Of a DNA stretch of 64,000 nt, positions 34,122-43,320 are shown piece after piece (position 1 is the first letter of the stretch; each line of letters starts with the position of its first letter). Location of the stretch: the NCBI RefSeq assembly GCF_001514235.1, contig NZ_KQ948933.1, positions 180,694 through 244,693 of the forward strand, in the 5' to 3' direction. The stretch comes from Streptomyces caeruleatus (GTDB taxonomy: Bacteria; Actinomycetota; Actinomycetes; Streptomycetales; Streptomycetaceae). The notes beneath the pieces are model-generated. The model had not been told where the DNA came from. It did no database searches and saw only the letters and a list, made by a program, of their open reading frames with translations. Made by a program: the position numbers and the translations under genes.

Positions 34122-34400
34122 ATGCACAAGCTTCGCAAGGCCGCGGTCCTGGTCGCCGCCCTCACCACCGTCGGTCTCGTGGGCGCGGGCACCGCGCAGG
34201 CCGACCAGGGCCCCCGGGGCAACGACGTCAAGGTGCTGCAGAGCACCAGCTGCAAGTCCCACGACCTGAACCTGGACATCCTCGGCGTGGTCGGCATCCT
34301 CAACGGCCTCCTGGGCAGCGGGGTCAACGGCGAAGGCGACGCGGGCTCCCAGAGCACGCACCTCGGCTCGACGATGGGCTGCAACAACACCGCGTTCTGA
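34122..34400 (+). CDS. Small secreted protein with two cysteines, unknown family
   Basis: The ATG at 34122 with GGAG six to seven bases upstream gives 92 residues. A clear Sec signal peptide ends at Ala27 (GAGTAQA). The mature 65 residues contain TSCKSHDLNLDILGVVGILNG and the end MGCNNTAF. The two Cys probably form a disulfide around a hydrophobic centre. Size and composition recall chaplins and other surface peptides, but it lacks the chaplin pattern and is not a rodlin. It is monocistronic, followed by a very strong terminator. Confidence 0.82.
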   Translation: MHKLRKAAVLVAALTTVGLVGAGTAQADQGPRGNDVKVLQSTSCKSHDLNLDILGVVGILNGLLGSGVNGEGDAGSQSTHLGSTMGCNNTAF

Positions 34401-34422
34401 CGGCTGCCCCCTCTCTGCCGAA

Positions 34423-34456
34423 CCAGGCGGTCGGCCCAGTCTGGCCGACCGCCTGG
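34423..34456. terminator. Perfect 14-bp hairpin terminator after the secreted protein gene
   Basis: CCAGGCGGTCGGCC (34423-34436) and GGCCGACCGCCTGG (34443-34456) are perfectly complementary with a 6-base loop, 22 bases after the stop. It can serve both convergent genes. Confidence 0.9.
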
Positions 34457-34570
34457 CCGCATCGCTCCTCCGGAGCGGCCCTCCGGCACGCCGCTTCCAC
34501 CACAACTCCAGGCCGATGACGCCGCGTTGGCGACCCGAGGAAGGACTCCCCGCCTCCTGCGGGGGAATGT

Positions 34571-34954
34571 CTACTCGAACGGCACGTTGACGCAGGCGAG
34601 GCGCGCACCGGCCGTTCCGGCGTGACCCGGGTGCATGGCCGTACCCATCTCGTGCAGGACCACGGAACGCGCCCCACCCTCACGGAACTGCCAGCCGACT
34701 ATGGCCGTGGAGCGGTCCGATCCGTCCTTGTTCGTGGCCAGGTCCAGCCAGACCTCGTTGACCCGGATGGCATACGCCGGGTCGACGGAGGGCTGCTTCG
34801 GGTCCACCAGGTCCCTCAGGCGCAGCTCGATACGCGTCCCGCCGCCGCGGCGCAGCTCCTCCTTCACCTGGACCCTGGCGCCCTGCGGCACCAGCTGGGC
34901 GGCACCGGCAGCCAGGAGGCCTCGATGCTGGGCGATGAACTTGTGCTTGGGCAT
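34571..34954 (-). CDS. Hypothetical 127-residue protein
   Basis: ATG at 34954 with GGAG eight bases upstream. The protein starts MPKHKFIAQHRGLLAAGAAQ, is beta-rich in the middle (RIELRLRDLVDP, AIRVNEVWLDLATNKDG, TAIVGWQFREGGARSVVLHE) and ends LACVNVPFE. There is no signal peptide or membrane helix. I do not recognise it. It is isolated, convergent with the secreted-peptide gene, and 225 bases from the EamA gene. Confidence 0.65.
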   Translation of the reverse strand: MPKHKFIAQHRGLLAAGAAQLVPQGARVQVKEELRRGGGTRIELRLRDLVDPKQPSVDPAYAIRVNEVWLDLATNKDGSDRSTAIVGWQFREGGARSVVLHEMGTAMHPGHAGTAGARLACVNVPFE

Positions 34955-35070
34955 GACGAAACTCCAGAAGGTGGGGGCTGGGGGGCGGCCGAAGTCGTCG
35001 ACGGGTTTCCGGACGGGCGGGCCATCGCCTGATCACTGGAACCGTACAGCGGGCACGTCGCTGCTCAACA

Positions 35071-35083
35071 GGTTCTACGAACC
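35071..35083. promoter_or_regulatory. Short inverted repeat upstream of the 127-residue protein gene
   Basis: GGTTC-TAC-GAACC is a perfect 5-bp inverted repeat with a 3-base spacer in the gap 34955-35179. It may be an operator for the minus-strand gene; the evidence is the symmetry alone. Confidence 0.3.
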
Positions 35084-35179
35084 GGTAACGAGGCGGCTTT
35101 AGTGAAGATTCAAGTTCCTGTTCGCGGGAGCCCGCCAGGTGAACACGCGTACCGGCACGGACCGGCGCCGACTCGCGCT

Positions 35180-36025
35180 TCAGCCCGCCTGCAGCATCAG
35201 CCCGATCCCTATGACCAGCAGTCCCGCCGCCACGATGCGCGGCGCCCCGAAGCGCTCCTTGAAGAAGACGGCGCCGATCGCGGCGCCCACGATGATCGAG
35301 GACTCCCGCAGGGCGGCGATCGGCGCCAGTTCGGCCTTCGTCTGCGCCCACAGGACCAGTGCGTACGCGGCGAAGGACAGGGCGGCACCCAGCAGTCCCG
35401 CCCCGGCGAACGGCCGTAGCACCGTGACCGTCTCCCGGCGCAGGCGCCAGCCGGCGTACGCGGGTACGGCGAGCCCCTGCACCGCCATCAGCCAGGCGAT
35501 ATACCCGAGGGACGACCCGGAGGCCCGCACCCCCAGACCGTCCAGCACGGTGTACGCCGCGATGCTCAGCCCGGTCGCCAACGCCGCGCCGATCGCGGCC
35601 CAGTCGGGCGGGTTCCCGCGCAGACCCCACAGGGCGACGCCCGTGAGTCCCGCACAGGACACGGCGATCCCGGCGGCGGCCCACCCGTCCGGCACCTCGT
35701 GGGCGACGAAGGCGGCGGCCACGGCGACGACGAGCGGCGCGGTGCCGCGCGCGATGGGGTAGGCCTGCCCGAAGTCACCCAGCCGGAAGGACTTCATGAG
35801 CAGCGCGAAGTAGACGATGTGGACGAGGGCCGAGGCGAGGAGATACGGCCAGGCCTCCGCCGCCGGGAACGCCGCGAAAGGGATGAGCGCCAGGCCGATC
35901 AGCACCCCGCCGCCCGTGATGAGGGTGAACCCCACGAGTTTGTCGGGGATCTTGTGGGCGACGGCGTTCCAGCTGGCGTGCGTGACGGCCGCGAGCAGGA
36001 CGGCGGCGGTGACCAGCGGGGTCAC
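35180..36025 (-). CDS. EamA/DMT family permease
   Basis: The GTG at 36025 overlaps the stop of the ybaK-like gene by four bases (GTGA) and gives 281 residues. About ten transmembrane helices are arranged as two EamA repeats. Signatures are ASWNAVAHKIPD in the first loop, FGQAYPIARGTAPLVVAVAA in the first repeat and FFKERFGAPRIVAAGLLVIGIG at the end of the second. It probably exports or imports a small metabolite; the substrate is not predictable. Co-translation with a deacylase-like gene may be only transcriptional economy. Confidence 0.9.
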   Translation of the reverse strand: MTPLVTAAVLLAAVTHASWNAVAHKIPDKLVGFTLITGGGVLIGLALIPFAAFPAAEAWPYLLASALVHIVYFALLMKSFRLGDFGQAYPIARGTAPLVVAVAAAFVAHEVPDGWAAAGIAVSCAGLTGVALWGLRGNPPDWAAIGAALATGLSIAAYTVLDGLGVRASGSSLGYIAWLMAVQGLAVPAYAGWRLRRETVTVLRPFAGAGLLGAALSFAAYALVLWAQTKAELAPIAALRESSIIVGAAIGAVFFKERFGAPRIVAAGLLVIGIGLMLQAG

Positions 36026-36501
36026 GAAGTCCGCGTCTGCTCGCGCACGTCCACGACGGTGGCGCCGGCATGGGTGACGAGGTCCCCGGGGGCCATCGGG
36101 AAGACCGCGTGCGGGTTCCCCGCGGCGGCCCACACGACGTCATGACCGAGCAGCGAACGGTCGGCGAGCACACGCGTCTTCGTACGGTGCCCGAAGGGCG
36201 GGACGCCGCCGATGGCATACCCGGTGGTCTCCCGTACGACCTCGGCCTTGGCCCGCGTGACCTTCTCGACGCCGAGTTCCTTCCGGACGAGCTCGACGTC
36301 GACCCGCGACGCCCCGTCCATCAGGACCAGCACCGGCTCGCCGTCCGCCGCGAAGATCAGTGACTTGCAGATCTGACTGAGCTCACACCCGATCGCCTCG
36401 GCGGCCTCGACGGCGGTACGGGTCGCGTCCGGGAACCGGCGGATCCGGGAGTGGAGGTCGGCCAGCCCGAGCTCACGAAGAGCCTCGTCGAATCGGTTCA
36501 T
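36022..36501 (-). CDS. YbaK/EbsC-like aminoacyl-tRNA deacylase
   Basis: A 159-residue stand-alone YbaK-domain protein. It has CELSQICKSLIFAADGEPVLVLM with the catalytic-type Lys in ICKS, ASRVDVELVRKELGVEKV and the GYAIGGVPPFGH motif. The family hydrolyses mischarged tRNAs such as Cys- or Ala-tRNA(Pro) (family knowledge); which tRNA this one edits cannot be read here. It overlaps the permease gene by four bases. Confidence 0.9.
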   Translation of the reverse strand: MNRFDEALRELGLADLHSRIRRFPDATRTAVEAAEAIGCELSQICKSLIFAADGEPVLVLMDGASRVDVELVRKELGVEKVTRAKAEVVRETTGYAIGGVPPFGHRTKTRVLADRSLLGHDVVWAAAGNPHAVFPMAPGDLVTHAGATVVDVREQTRTS

Positions 36502-36544
36502 GTCCCGCAGGCTAGCGGGCGGTTACGTGGCCCACGAACGAATT

Positions 36545-36590
36545 CCGGCCGGTGAGGGCGCCCCGTCCCCACGGAGCCCTCACCGGCCGG
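36545..36590. terminator. 15-bp hairpin terminator downstream of the MMPL gene
   Basis: CCGGCCGGTGAGGGC (36545-36559) and GCCCTCACCGGCCGG (36576-36590) are perfectly complementary with a 16-base loop, in the gap between the MMPL stop and the ybaK-like start. Confidence 0.85.
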
Positions 36591-36623
36591 CCTACTGCAA
36601 CGGTCGCTTCTCCAGAGCGCCGC

Positions 36624-38867
36624 TCAGACGCGCACCAACTCCCGGTCCCCGTCCCCGTCCTTGTCGGTCTGCGCCCGCAGCCCCTCGCCCTCCACGTCGA
36701 CGTTCGGCAGGGCGCGGTCCAGCCACTTCGGGAGCCACCAGGCCTGCTTGCCGAGGAGGGCCAGGACGGCCGGGACGATGGCCATGCGGACCACGAAGGC
36801 GTCGAAGAAGACGGCGATGGCGAGGCCGAAGCCGATCATCTTGACCATGGACTCGGACGAGCCGATGAAGCCCGCGAAGACCGCCATCATGATCACGGCG
36901 GCGGCCGTGACGACCCGCGCGCCGTGCCGGAAGCCGGTCACCACCGCCTGGCTCGGCTTCTCTCCGTGGACGTAGGCCTCCCGCATCCGGGTCACGAGGA
37001 ACACCTCGTAGTCCATGGCCAGTCCGAAGACCACGCCGACCATGAAGATCGGCATCATGGACATCACCGGGCCGGTCTCCTCCACGCCCATCAGGCCCGC
37101 GAACCAGCCCCACTGGAAGACCGCGACGACCGCGCCGAGGGCCGCCATCACGCTCAGCAGGAAGCCGAGCGCCGCCTTGAGCGGGACCAGGATCGAGCGG
37201 AAGACCACGATCAGCAGGAGGAAGGCGAGGCCCACGACCAGGGCCAGGTACGGCAGCAGCGCGTCGTTCAGCTTCTCCGAGACGTCGATGTTCATCGCCG
37301 TGGAGCCGGTGACCAGCACGGTCGCGTCCGTGTCGGCCTTCACCTCGGTGCCCTTGTCACGGATGGCGTGGACCAGGTTCTCGGTCGTGACGGAGGACGG
37401 CTTGGCGTCCGGGATCACCGTGATGGTGGCCGTGTCGCCCGCCTTGTTGGGCGTCGCCGGCGTCACCGTGACGACGTTCTCGATGCCCTTGATGTCGTTG
37501 CCGACCTGCTTGAAGACCGCGTTCGGGTCGCCGGTGCCCTTGGCGTCGACCACGACCATCAGCGGGCCGTTGAAGCCGGGCCCGAAGCCCTCGGACAGCA
37601 GGTCGTAGGCCCGCCGCTGGGTGGTGGACGTCGGCTGCGAACCGTCGTCGGGCAGGCCCAGTTCGAGGGAGGCCGCGGGGATGGCGGCGGCGCCGAGGCC
37701 GAGGATGCCCAGGAGGAGGACGGCCACCGGGCGGCGTACGACGAAGCTGGCCCAGCGGGTGCCCATGTTCGGCCTGGCGGGCGCGGCCGCACCGGACGCG
37801 GCGGCAGCGGCGGCCTTCTTCTCGGCCCGGTTGCCGCCCATCCAGCCGCTCTTCTTCCCGGCCGGCTGCACCTTCCTGCCCGCGTACCCGAGCAGCGCCG
37901 GGACCATCGTCAGCGCGATCAGCACCGCGATCACGACCGTGCCCGCCGCCGCGATGCCCATCTTCGTCAGCATCGGGATGTTGACGACGGACAGGCCGAC
38001 CAGCGCGATCACGACCGTCAGGCCGGCGAAGACCACCGCCGAGCCCGCCGTGCCGACGGCCCGTCCGGCCGCCTCCTCGCGCTCGCGGCCCTCGGCCAGT
38101 TCGGCGCGGTAGCGGGAGACGATGAACAGGGCGTAGTCGATGCCGACCGCGAGGCCGATCATCATCGCCAGGGTCGAGGTGGTGGAGCCCAGCTCCAGCG
38201 CGCTCGCCAGGGCGGTGATCGTCGAGATGCCGATGCCGACGCCGATCAGGGCGGTCAGCAGCGGGAGTCCGGCCGCGATGAGCGAGCCGAAGGTGATGAC
38301 GAGGACGACCGCGGCGACCCCGATGCCGATGATCTCCGTGGCGCCGGTCTCGGGCGTCGTCTGGAGCGCGTCGCCGCCGACCTCCACGGTCAGCCCGGCG
38401 TCCCGCGCGTCCTGCGCGGCGTCCTGAAGGGCCTCGCGCGAGGAGTCCTGGAGCTCCATGCCGGACACCTCGTACTTCACGGACGCGTACGCGATCGTGC
38501 CGTCCTTGCTGACGGCGTGCCCGGTGTACGGGTCGGCGACGGAGGACACCTCGGAGCCGTCCGACAGCTCCTTGACGGTGTCCTCGACGGTCGCCTTGTT
38601 GCCGGGGTCGGTCATCTTCTGCCCGTGCGGCGCCTTGAAGACGACCCGGGCGGTGGCGCCGTCGGCGCTCATCCCGGGGAAGCGCTGTTCCAGCAGGTCG
38701 AACGCCTTCTGCGCCTCGGTGCCGGGGATCGAGAAGGAGGTGGATCCCGCGGCGGGCGCGCTGGCCGCGCCGACTCCGGCGAGGGTGAGCAGCGCGACCC
38801 ATATCAGGGCGACGAAATGCCGTCGCCTGAAGGCGAGCCGGCCGAGTTTGTAGAGGAACGTGGCCAC
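36624..38867 (-). CDS. MMPL/RND family membrane exporter
   Basis: A 747-residue protein with about twelve transmembrane helices and two large extracytoplasmic loops, the MMPL layout. It starts FRRRHFVALIWVALLTLAGVG. The conserved Asp-Tyr pairs lie in the TM4 regions of both halves (VGIDYALFIVSRYR and LAMDYEVFLVTRMREAY). A polar cytoplasmic linker (KKAAAAAASGAAAPARPN) joins the halves. MMPL proteins export lipids, siderophores or drugs using proton flux. A TetR gene 128 bases upstream on the same strand probably controls it. Confidence 0.93.
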   Translation of the reverse strand: MATFLYKLGRLAFRRRHFVALIWVALLTLAGVGAASAPAAGSTSFSIPGTEAQKAFDLLEQRFPGMSADGATARVVFKAPHGQKMTDPGNKATVEDTVKELSDGSEVSSVADPYTGHAVSKDGTIAYASVKYEVSGMELQDSSREALQDAAQDARDAGLTVEVGGDALQTTPETGATEIIGIGVAAVVLVITFGSLIAAGLPLLTALIGVGIGISTITALASALELGSTTSTLAMMIGLAVGIDYALFIVSRYRAELAEGREREEAAGRAVGTAGSAVVFAGLTVVIALVGLSVVNIPMLTKMGIAAAGTVVIAVLIALTMVPALLGYAGRKVQPAGKKSGWMGGNRAEKKAAAAAASGAAAPARPNMGTRWASFVVRRPVAVLLLGILGLGAAAIPAASLELGLPDDGSQPTSTTQRRAYDLLSEGFGPGFNGPLMVVVDAKGTGDPNAVFKQVGNDIKGIENVVTVTPATPNKAGDTATITVIPDAKPSSVTTENLVHAIRDKGTEVKADTDATVLVTGSTAMNIDVSEKLNDALLPYLALVVGLAFLLLIVVFRSILVPLKAALGFLLSVMAALGAVVAVFQWGWFAGLMGVEETGPVMSMMPIFMVGVVFGLAMDYEVFLVTRMREAYVHGEKPSQAVVTGFRHGARVVTAAAVIMMAVFAGFIGSSESMVKMIGFGLAIAVFFDAFVVRMAIVPAVLALLGKQAWWLPKWLDRALPNVDVEGEGLRAQTDKDGDGDRELVRV

Positions 38868-38995
38868 GAGGGCGACTCCCGGTCAGGTCGTGGGTTGGAG
38901 GGCCGGGGTTCCGGCCCAGGCCCGAGGGCAGGGGTGATCAGCCCGACGACGTGAGCGGATACGTCAGGTGGAGGGCTTGCTGGGGAGGGGGTTCG

Positions 38996-39598
38996 TCAGT
39001 TGCCGGGGGCGCCGAGGGCGGGGAGGACCACGGCGTCGATGTACGAGGTGAGGAAGGCCGCCGTCGGTGGCCTCTCGTCGAGGAGCGTGCACGTGACGAA
39101 CGCGCCGAGCATCATGTGCACCACGAATTCCAGCGCCGGGCAGTCCGCGCGGACCTCGCCCCGGTCGATCGCGCGCTGCAGGACGCGGCGCGACTCGGCG
39201 ATCTCCGGTTCGATGATCTGGCTGCGGAACTCCCTGTGCAGGTCCGGGTTGGCGTGCATCGCCATGGCCAGTCCGCGCATCAGGGCGCTGTTCTGCGCCA
39301 TCTCTGCGTCGTCCGCGTGCGCCATGATGGCGTGGAAGTCGCCGCGCAGTGACCCGGTGTCGATCTGGCCGACGTCCTTGACCGGCTTGTTGTGCCGGAT
39401 GGCCTTCACGACCAGCTCGGCCTTCCCGCCCCACTGGCGGTAGAGGGTGGCCTTGCTGGACCGGGTGCGAGCGGCCACGGCGTCCATGGTCAGGGCGTCG
39501 TAGCCGACTTCGCGGAGCAGGTCGAGCACGGCCGCGTAGAGCTCGGCCTCGCGCTCAGGGGTGATCCGACTGCGACGCGCCGTTGCGACCTCAGTCAT
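38996..39598 (-). CDS. TetR family transcriptional regulator
   Basis: The ATG at 39598 with GGTGAGG upstream gives 200 residues. The N-terminal helix-turn-helix is typical: LREVGYDALTMDAVAARTRSS and KATLYRQWGGKAELV. A C-terminal ligand and dimer domain of the TetR_C_16 type follows (LRGLAMAMHANPDLHREF, HMMLGAFVTCTLL). It most likely represses itself and the downstream MMPL exporter and may act on the divergent tricorn gene, because two palindromic sites lie in the shared upstream region. The gap to the MMPL gene has only a small GGCCGG/CCGGCC hairpin (38901-38916). Confidence 0.93.
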   Translation of the reverse strand: MTEVATARRSRITPEREAELYAAVLDLLREVGYDALTMDAVAARTRSSKATLYRQWGGKAELVVKAIRHNKPVKDVGQIDTGSLRGDFHAIMAHADDAEMAQNSALMRGLAMAMHANPDLHREFRSQIIEPEIAESRRVLQRAIDRGEVRADCPALEFVVHMMLGAFVTCTLLDERPPTAAFLTSYIDAVVLPALGAPGN

Positions 39599-39621
39599 GC
39601 CTGCCTCACCTTCCCACTCCG

Positions 39622-39684
39622 AACGACACTGTTTCGTACACAACGAATGTAGCGCACCCTCCATCGAAACGAAACGGTTTCGTT
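39622..39684. promoter_or_regulatory. Duplicated TetR operator in the tetR/tricorn intergenic region
   Basis: AACGAAACGGTTTCGTT (39668-39684) is a perfect 17-bp palindrome around a central G. AACGACACTGTTTCGTA (39622-39638) is a second copy matching 14 of 17 positions. The centres are 46 bp apart, about four and a half helical turns, and both lie just upstream of the tetR start. Size and symmetry fit TetR-dimer sites. Confidence 0.8.
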
Positions 39685-39766
39685 CGTGTCATGGGTCACG
39701 GCACCGTCGCCGTGACATGGATTGTCACGAGTTGCCCAGGTCCGTCCACAGGAAAAGCATGGGGAG

Positions 39767-42700
39767 GTGAGCTATCTGCGCCTGCCGCATCTCCATGACG
39801 ACCTGTTGTGCTTCGTGGCCGAGGACGACCTGTGGCTGGCCCCCCTCGACGGCCGGGGCCGCGCCTGGCGCCTCACCGTGGACCGCGCCAAGACCGGCCA
39901 CCCCCGCTTCTCGCCCGACGGCCGCCATCTCGCGTACACGAGCTGGCGCAGCCTCGTCCCCGAGATCCATCTGGTCCCGGTGGACGGCGGCCCGGGGACC
40001 CGGCTCACCCACTGGGGCTCGGCCGACACCCGGGTGTGCGGATGGACACCCGAGGGCGTGATCCTCGCGGTGGCCTCCCACGGCGAGCCCTTCTCCCACT
40101 ACACCTTCGCCTACAAGGTCCGCCCCGACGGCGACCCCGGCCGCAAACTCCCCTGGGGACCCTGCTCCGACATCCAGGTCGCCGACCTCGACGGCGAGCG
40201 CAGGACCCTGCTGCTGACCGGCACCCCACCGCACGAGCCCGCCTCCTGGAAGCGCTACCGGGGCGGCGCCACGGGCCGTCTGTGGCTGCACGGCGAGCGC
40301 CTGCTCGCGGACGTCGACGGCCACCTCGACTCCCCCATGTTCGTCGGCGGCCGGATCGCCTTCCTCTCCGACCACGAGGGCGTCGGCAACCTCTACTCCT
40401 GCGCGTACGACGGCTCCGGCCTGCGCCGCCACACCGACCACGACGCCTTCTACGCCCGGCACGCGGCGAGCGACGGCACCCGGGTGGTGTACCAGTGCGC
40501 GGGCGACCTGTGGATCGTGGACGACCTCGCCGCCGGCTCCGAACCGCGCCGCCTGGACGTACGCCTCAGCGGACCGGCCGCCGGCCGCCGCAGGTACCAG
40601 GTGCCGGCCGCCCAGCACGTCGACGGCGTCTCCGTCGACGAGACCGGCCGCGCGAGTGCCGTCGTCGTCCGCGGCAGCCTCTACTGGCTCACCCACCGCG
40701 ACGGCCCGGCCCGCACGATCACCGACACCCCGGGCGTACGGGTCCGGCTCCCGGAGATGCTCGGTTCCGCCGGGCAGGTCGCGTATGTGACGGACGCCGA
40801 GGGCGAGGACGCCGTCGAGATCGCCTACCTGCCGCGGGCGACCGGCGACCGCGAGCCGCGCCGGCTGGCCTCCGGCGAGGTGGGCCGGGTCCTGGAAATG
40901 GTCGCCGACCCGCAGGGCGAGCGCCTCGCCATCGCCGCCCACGACGGACGGCTCCTGCTGCTCGACGCCACCGAGGACTCCAACGGCGAGGTCACCGAGC
41001 TGATCAGCTCGGTCAACGGCCCCGTCCGGGACCTGGCCTTCTCCCCCGACGGCTCCTGGCTGACCTGGTCGCACCCCGGGATCGGCCGCTCCCTGCGCCA
41101 GATCAAACTGGCCCGCATCAGGGACGGGCTGATCCTCGACGTCACGGGCGGCCGCTTCGAAGACGAGAACCCGGTGTTCACCCGGGACGGCCGCTATCTC
41201 GCCTTCCTCTCCTGGCGGGGTTTCGACCCGGTCTACGACGTCCACACCGGCGACCTCTCCTTCCCGCTGGGCTGCCGCCCCTACCTGGTCCCCCTCTCCT
41301 CCGCGACCCCCTCCCCCTTCGCCCTGACCCCCGAGGGCCGCCCGGCCGCCGGGGGCCTGGACCCGGTGGAGGACGAGGAGGGCGGGACCGGCGGCGCGCC
41401 CACCGTCGAGACCGAGGGCCTGGAGAGCAGGGTCACCCCCTTCCCGGTCGGCGCCTCCAAGTACTCGGCGCTGCACCCGGTCGCGGGCGGCGGACTGGTC
41501 TGGCTGCGCTGGCCGATCTCGGGCGCGCTGGGCGAGACGTTCGCCAACCCGGACGACACGACCGGCCGGCCGACCCTCGAACACTTCAACATCAGCAAGG
41601 CGAAGAAGTCGGAACTCGTCGACCATCTCGACTGGTTCGCGGTCAGCGGCGACGGCTCCCGCCTCGTCGTGGTCGACGAGGGCGACCTGCGGGCGGTGCC
41701 CGCCTCCGAGTCCGGCGACAGCGACAGCACGGTCTGGATCGACTCGCGCCGCATCCTGCACGAGGTCGACCCGACGGCGGAGTGGAAGCAGGCGTACGAG
41801 GAGGCGGGCCGGCTGATCCGGGCGTTCTTCTGGGAGCCGGGGATGTGCGGCATCGACTGGGACGCGGTCCTCGCCCAGTACCGCCCCCTGGTCGAACGGG
41901 TCGCCTCCCCCGACGAGTTCGCCGACCTGCTCCGCGAGGTCCTCGGCGAACTCGGCACCTCCCACGCCTACGTCACGGCCGCCCGCCGCAACGAGGGCCC
42001 CCCGCACTACCAGCGCTGGCAGGGCCTGCTGGGCGCCAACTTCGTACGCCGCGACGACGACTGGATGATCCGCCGCATCCTCCCCGGCGAGTCCTCCGAC
42101 TCCAAGGCCCGCTCCCCCCTGGCGGGCACCGGCATCCGCGAGGGCGCCGTGCTCACCCACGTGGACGGCCGTCCCGTGGACCCGGCCACGGGCCCCTACC
42201 CTCTCCTCGCCGGCGCCGGCGGCACGACCGTGGAGCTGACCTTCACCCCCGCCGAGGGCGAGGCGGGCCGCGCCCGACGTGTGGCCGTGGTCCCCCTGAT
42301 CGACGAACGCCCCCTGCGCTACCAGGACTGGGTCGCCAAACGCCGCGCCGTCGTCCGGGAGTTGAGCGGCGGCCGCTGCGGCTACCTCCACATCCCCGAC
42401 ATGGGCGGCTCCGGCTGGGCCCAGTTCAACCGCGACCTGCGCATGGAGATGTCCCGCCCCGCCCTGATCGTCGACGTACGCGGCAACGCGGGCGGCCACA
42501 TCAGCGAACTGGTGGTGGAGAAGCTGACCCGCACCATCCTCGGCTGGGACCTGACGCGGAACGCCCAGCCGGTGTCGTACGCCTCGAACGCCCCACGCGG
42601 CCCGATCGTCGCCCTCGCCGACGAGGCGACCTCCTCCGACGGCGACATGATCACGGCCGCCTTCAAACTCCTCGGACTCGGCCCCGTCGTCGGCCAGCGC

Positions 42701-43006
42701 ACCTGGGGCGGCGTCGTCGGCATGACCGGCCGCCACCGCCTCGGCGACGGCACGGTGATCACGGTCCCGATGAACGCGGCCTGGTTCGACGCCTACGGCT
42801 GGACCATCGAGAACAAGGGGGTGACCCCGGACGTAGAGGTCCTCCGCACCCCCCTGGACTGGGCAGAGGGCCGCCACGCCCAATTGACCGACGCGGTGGA
42901 ACTGGCCTTGAGCCTCCTGGAATCCAACCCCCCGGCAACGCCCCCGGATTACACACACGTACCGGACCGTTCACGTCCCAAGTTGCCGCCACGGACAACC
43001 CCTTAG
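39767..43006 (+). CDS. Tricorn protease homologue
   Basis: The GTG at 39767 gives 1,079 residues, the family length. The order is a six-blade propeller (YLRLPHLHDDLLCFVAEDDLW, ISRTSW-type blades), a seven-blade propeller with WD-like PDG motifs, a C1 helical domain with His733 in ELGTSHAYV, a PDZ domain (GIREGAVLTHVDGRPVD) and the C2 catalytic domain with Ser957 in EATSSDGD. Tricorn degrades oligopeptides released by the proteasome. It is divergent from tetR and shares the duplicated operator region. Its TAG stop lies inside an interspersed repeat. The gene is intact. Confidence 0.95.
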   Translation: MSYLRLPHLHDDLLCFVAEDDLWLAPLDGRGRAWRLTVDRAKTGHPRFSPDGRHLAYTSWRSLVPEIHLVPVDGGPGTRLTHWGSADTRVCGWTPEGVILAVASHGEPFSHYTFAYKVRPDGDPGRKLPWGPCSDIQVADLDGERRTLLLTGTPPHEPASWKRYRGGATGRLWLHGERLLADVDGHLDSPMFVGGRIAFLSDHEGVGNLYSCAYDGSGLRRHTDHDAFYARHAASDGTRVVYQCAGDLWIVDDLAAGSEPRRLDVRLSGPAAGRRRYQVPAAQHVDGVSVDETGRASAVVVRGSLYWLTHRDGPARTITDTPGVRVRLPEMLGSAGQVAYVTDAEGEDAVEIAYLPRATGDREPRRLASGEVGRVLEMVADPQGERLAIAAHDGRLLLLDATEDSNGEVTELISSVNGPVRDLAFSPDGSWLTWSHPGIGRSLRQIKLARIRDGLILDVTGGRFEDENPVFTRDGRYLAFLSWRGFDPVYDVHTGDLSFPLGCRPYLVPLSSATPSPFALTPEGRPAAGGLDPVEDEEGGTGGAPTVETEGLESRVTPFPVGASKYSALHPVAGGGLVWLRWPISGALGETFANPDDTTGRPTLEHFNISKAKKSELVDHLDWFAVSGDGSRLVVVDEGDLRAVPASESGDSDSTVWIDSRRILHEVDPTAEWKQAYEEAGRLIRAFFWEPGMCGIDWDAVLAQYRPLVERVASPDEFADLLREVLGELGTSHAYVTAARRNEGPPHYQRWQGLLGANFVRRDDDWMIRRILPGESSDSKARSPLAGTGIREGAVLTHVDGRPVDPATGPYPLLAGAGGTTVELTFTPAEGEAGRARRVAVVPLIDERPLRYQDWVAKRRAVVRELSGGRCGYLHIPDMGGSGWAQFNRDLRMEMSRPALIVDVRGNAGGHISELVVEKLTRTILGWDLTRNAQPVSYASNAPRGPIVALADEATSSDGDMITAAFKLLGLGPVVGQRTWGGVVGMTGRHRLGDGTVITVPMNAAWFDAYGWTIENKGVTPDVEVLRTPLDWAEGRHAQLTDAVELALSLLESNPPATPPDYTHVPDRSRPKLPPRTTP

Positions 43007-43240
43007 GGGCGCGGGGCCGTATCGACCTGCGGCTCCGCCGCGCGGGCGCGACAATCCCCTACACCTCTTGACACACGACGCACCAACCCCCCAGGGGCGC
43101 GGGGCCGTATCGATCTGCGGCTCCGCCGCGCGGTGGGCGCGACAAGCCCCTACACCTCTTGACACACGACGCCACCAACCCCCCAGGGGCGCGGGGAACT
43201 GCGCGACCAGCCCCCACCGGCCCGCACCCGACAACGAACC
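43005..43240 (+). repeat. Tandem array of interspersed repeats after the tricorn gene
   Basis: The unit AGGGGCGCGGGG begins at 43005, 43093 and 43185, giving periods of 88 and 92 bp. The first two units share GCCGTATCGAYCTGCGGCTC and end ACACCTCTTGACACACGACG; the third carries the GAACTGCGCGACCAGCC version found elsewhere in the window. The rest of the gap (43241-43320) holds nothing I recognise. Confidence 0.92.
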
Positions 43241-43320
43241 CCCCGAACACAACGCAAACGCGGGGCACCCACCAAGCAGGGGGCACCCCACGTCCACGTC
43301 AGCTGAACCGAGGACTACGA

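Noticed and set aside
34122..34400. Chaplin or rodlin assignment for the small secreted protein
   Set aside because: Size and signal peptide fit, but the chaplin GN-rich hydrophobic repeat and rodlin sequence features are missing.
36552..38954. 800-codon plus-strand frame opposite the MMPL gene
   Set aside because: His/Asp/Arg-rich low-complexity translation typical of antisense frames in GC-rich DNA.
39725..42958. 1,077-codon minus-strand frame opposite the tricorn gene
   Set aside because: Mirror frame of a clearly identified protease; no motif, no ribosome site.
43005..43240. CRISPR array
   Set aside because: Only three long units with nearly identical content throughout and no unique spacers; no cas genes in the window.
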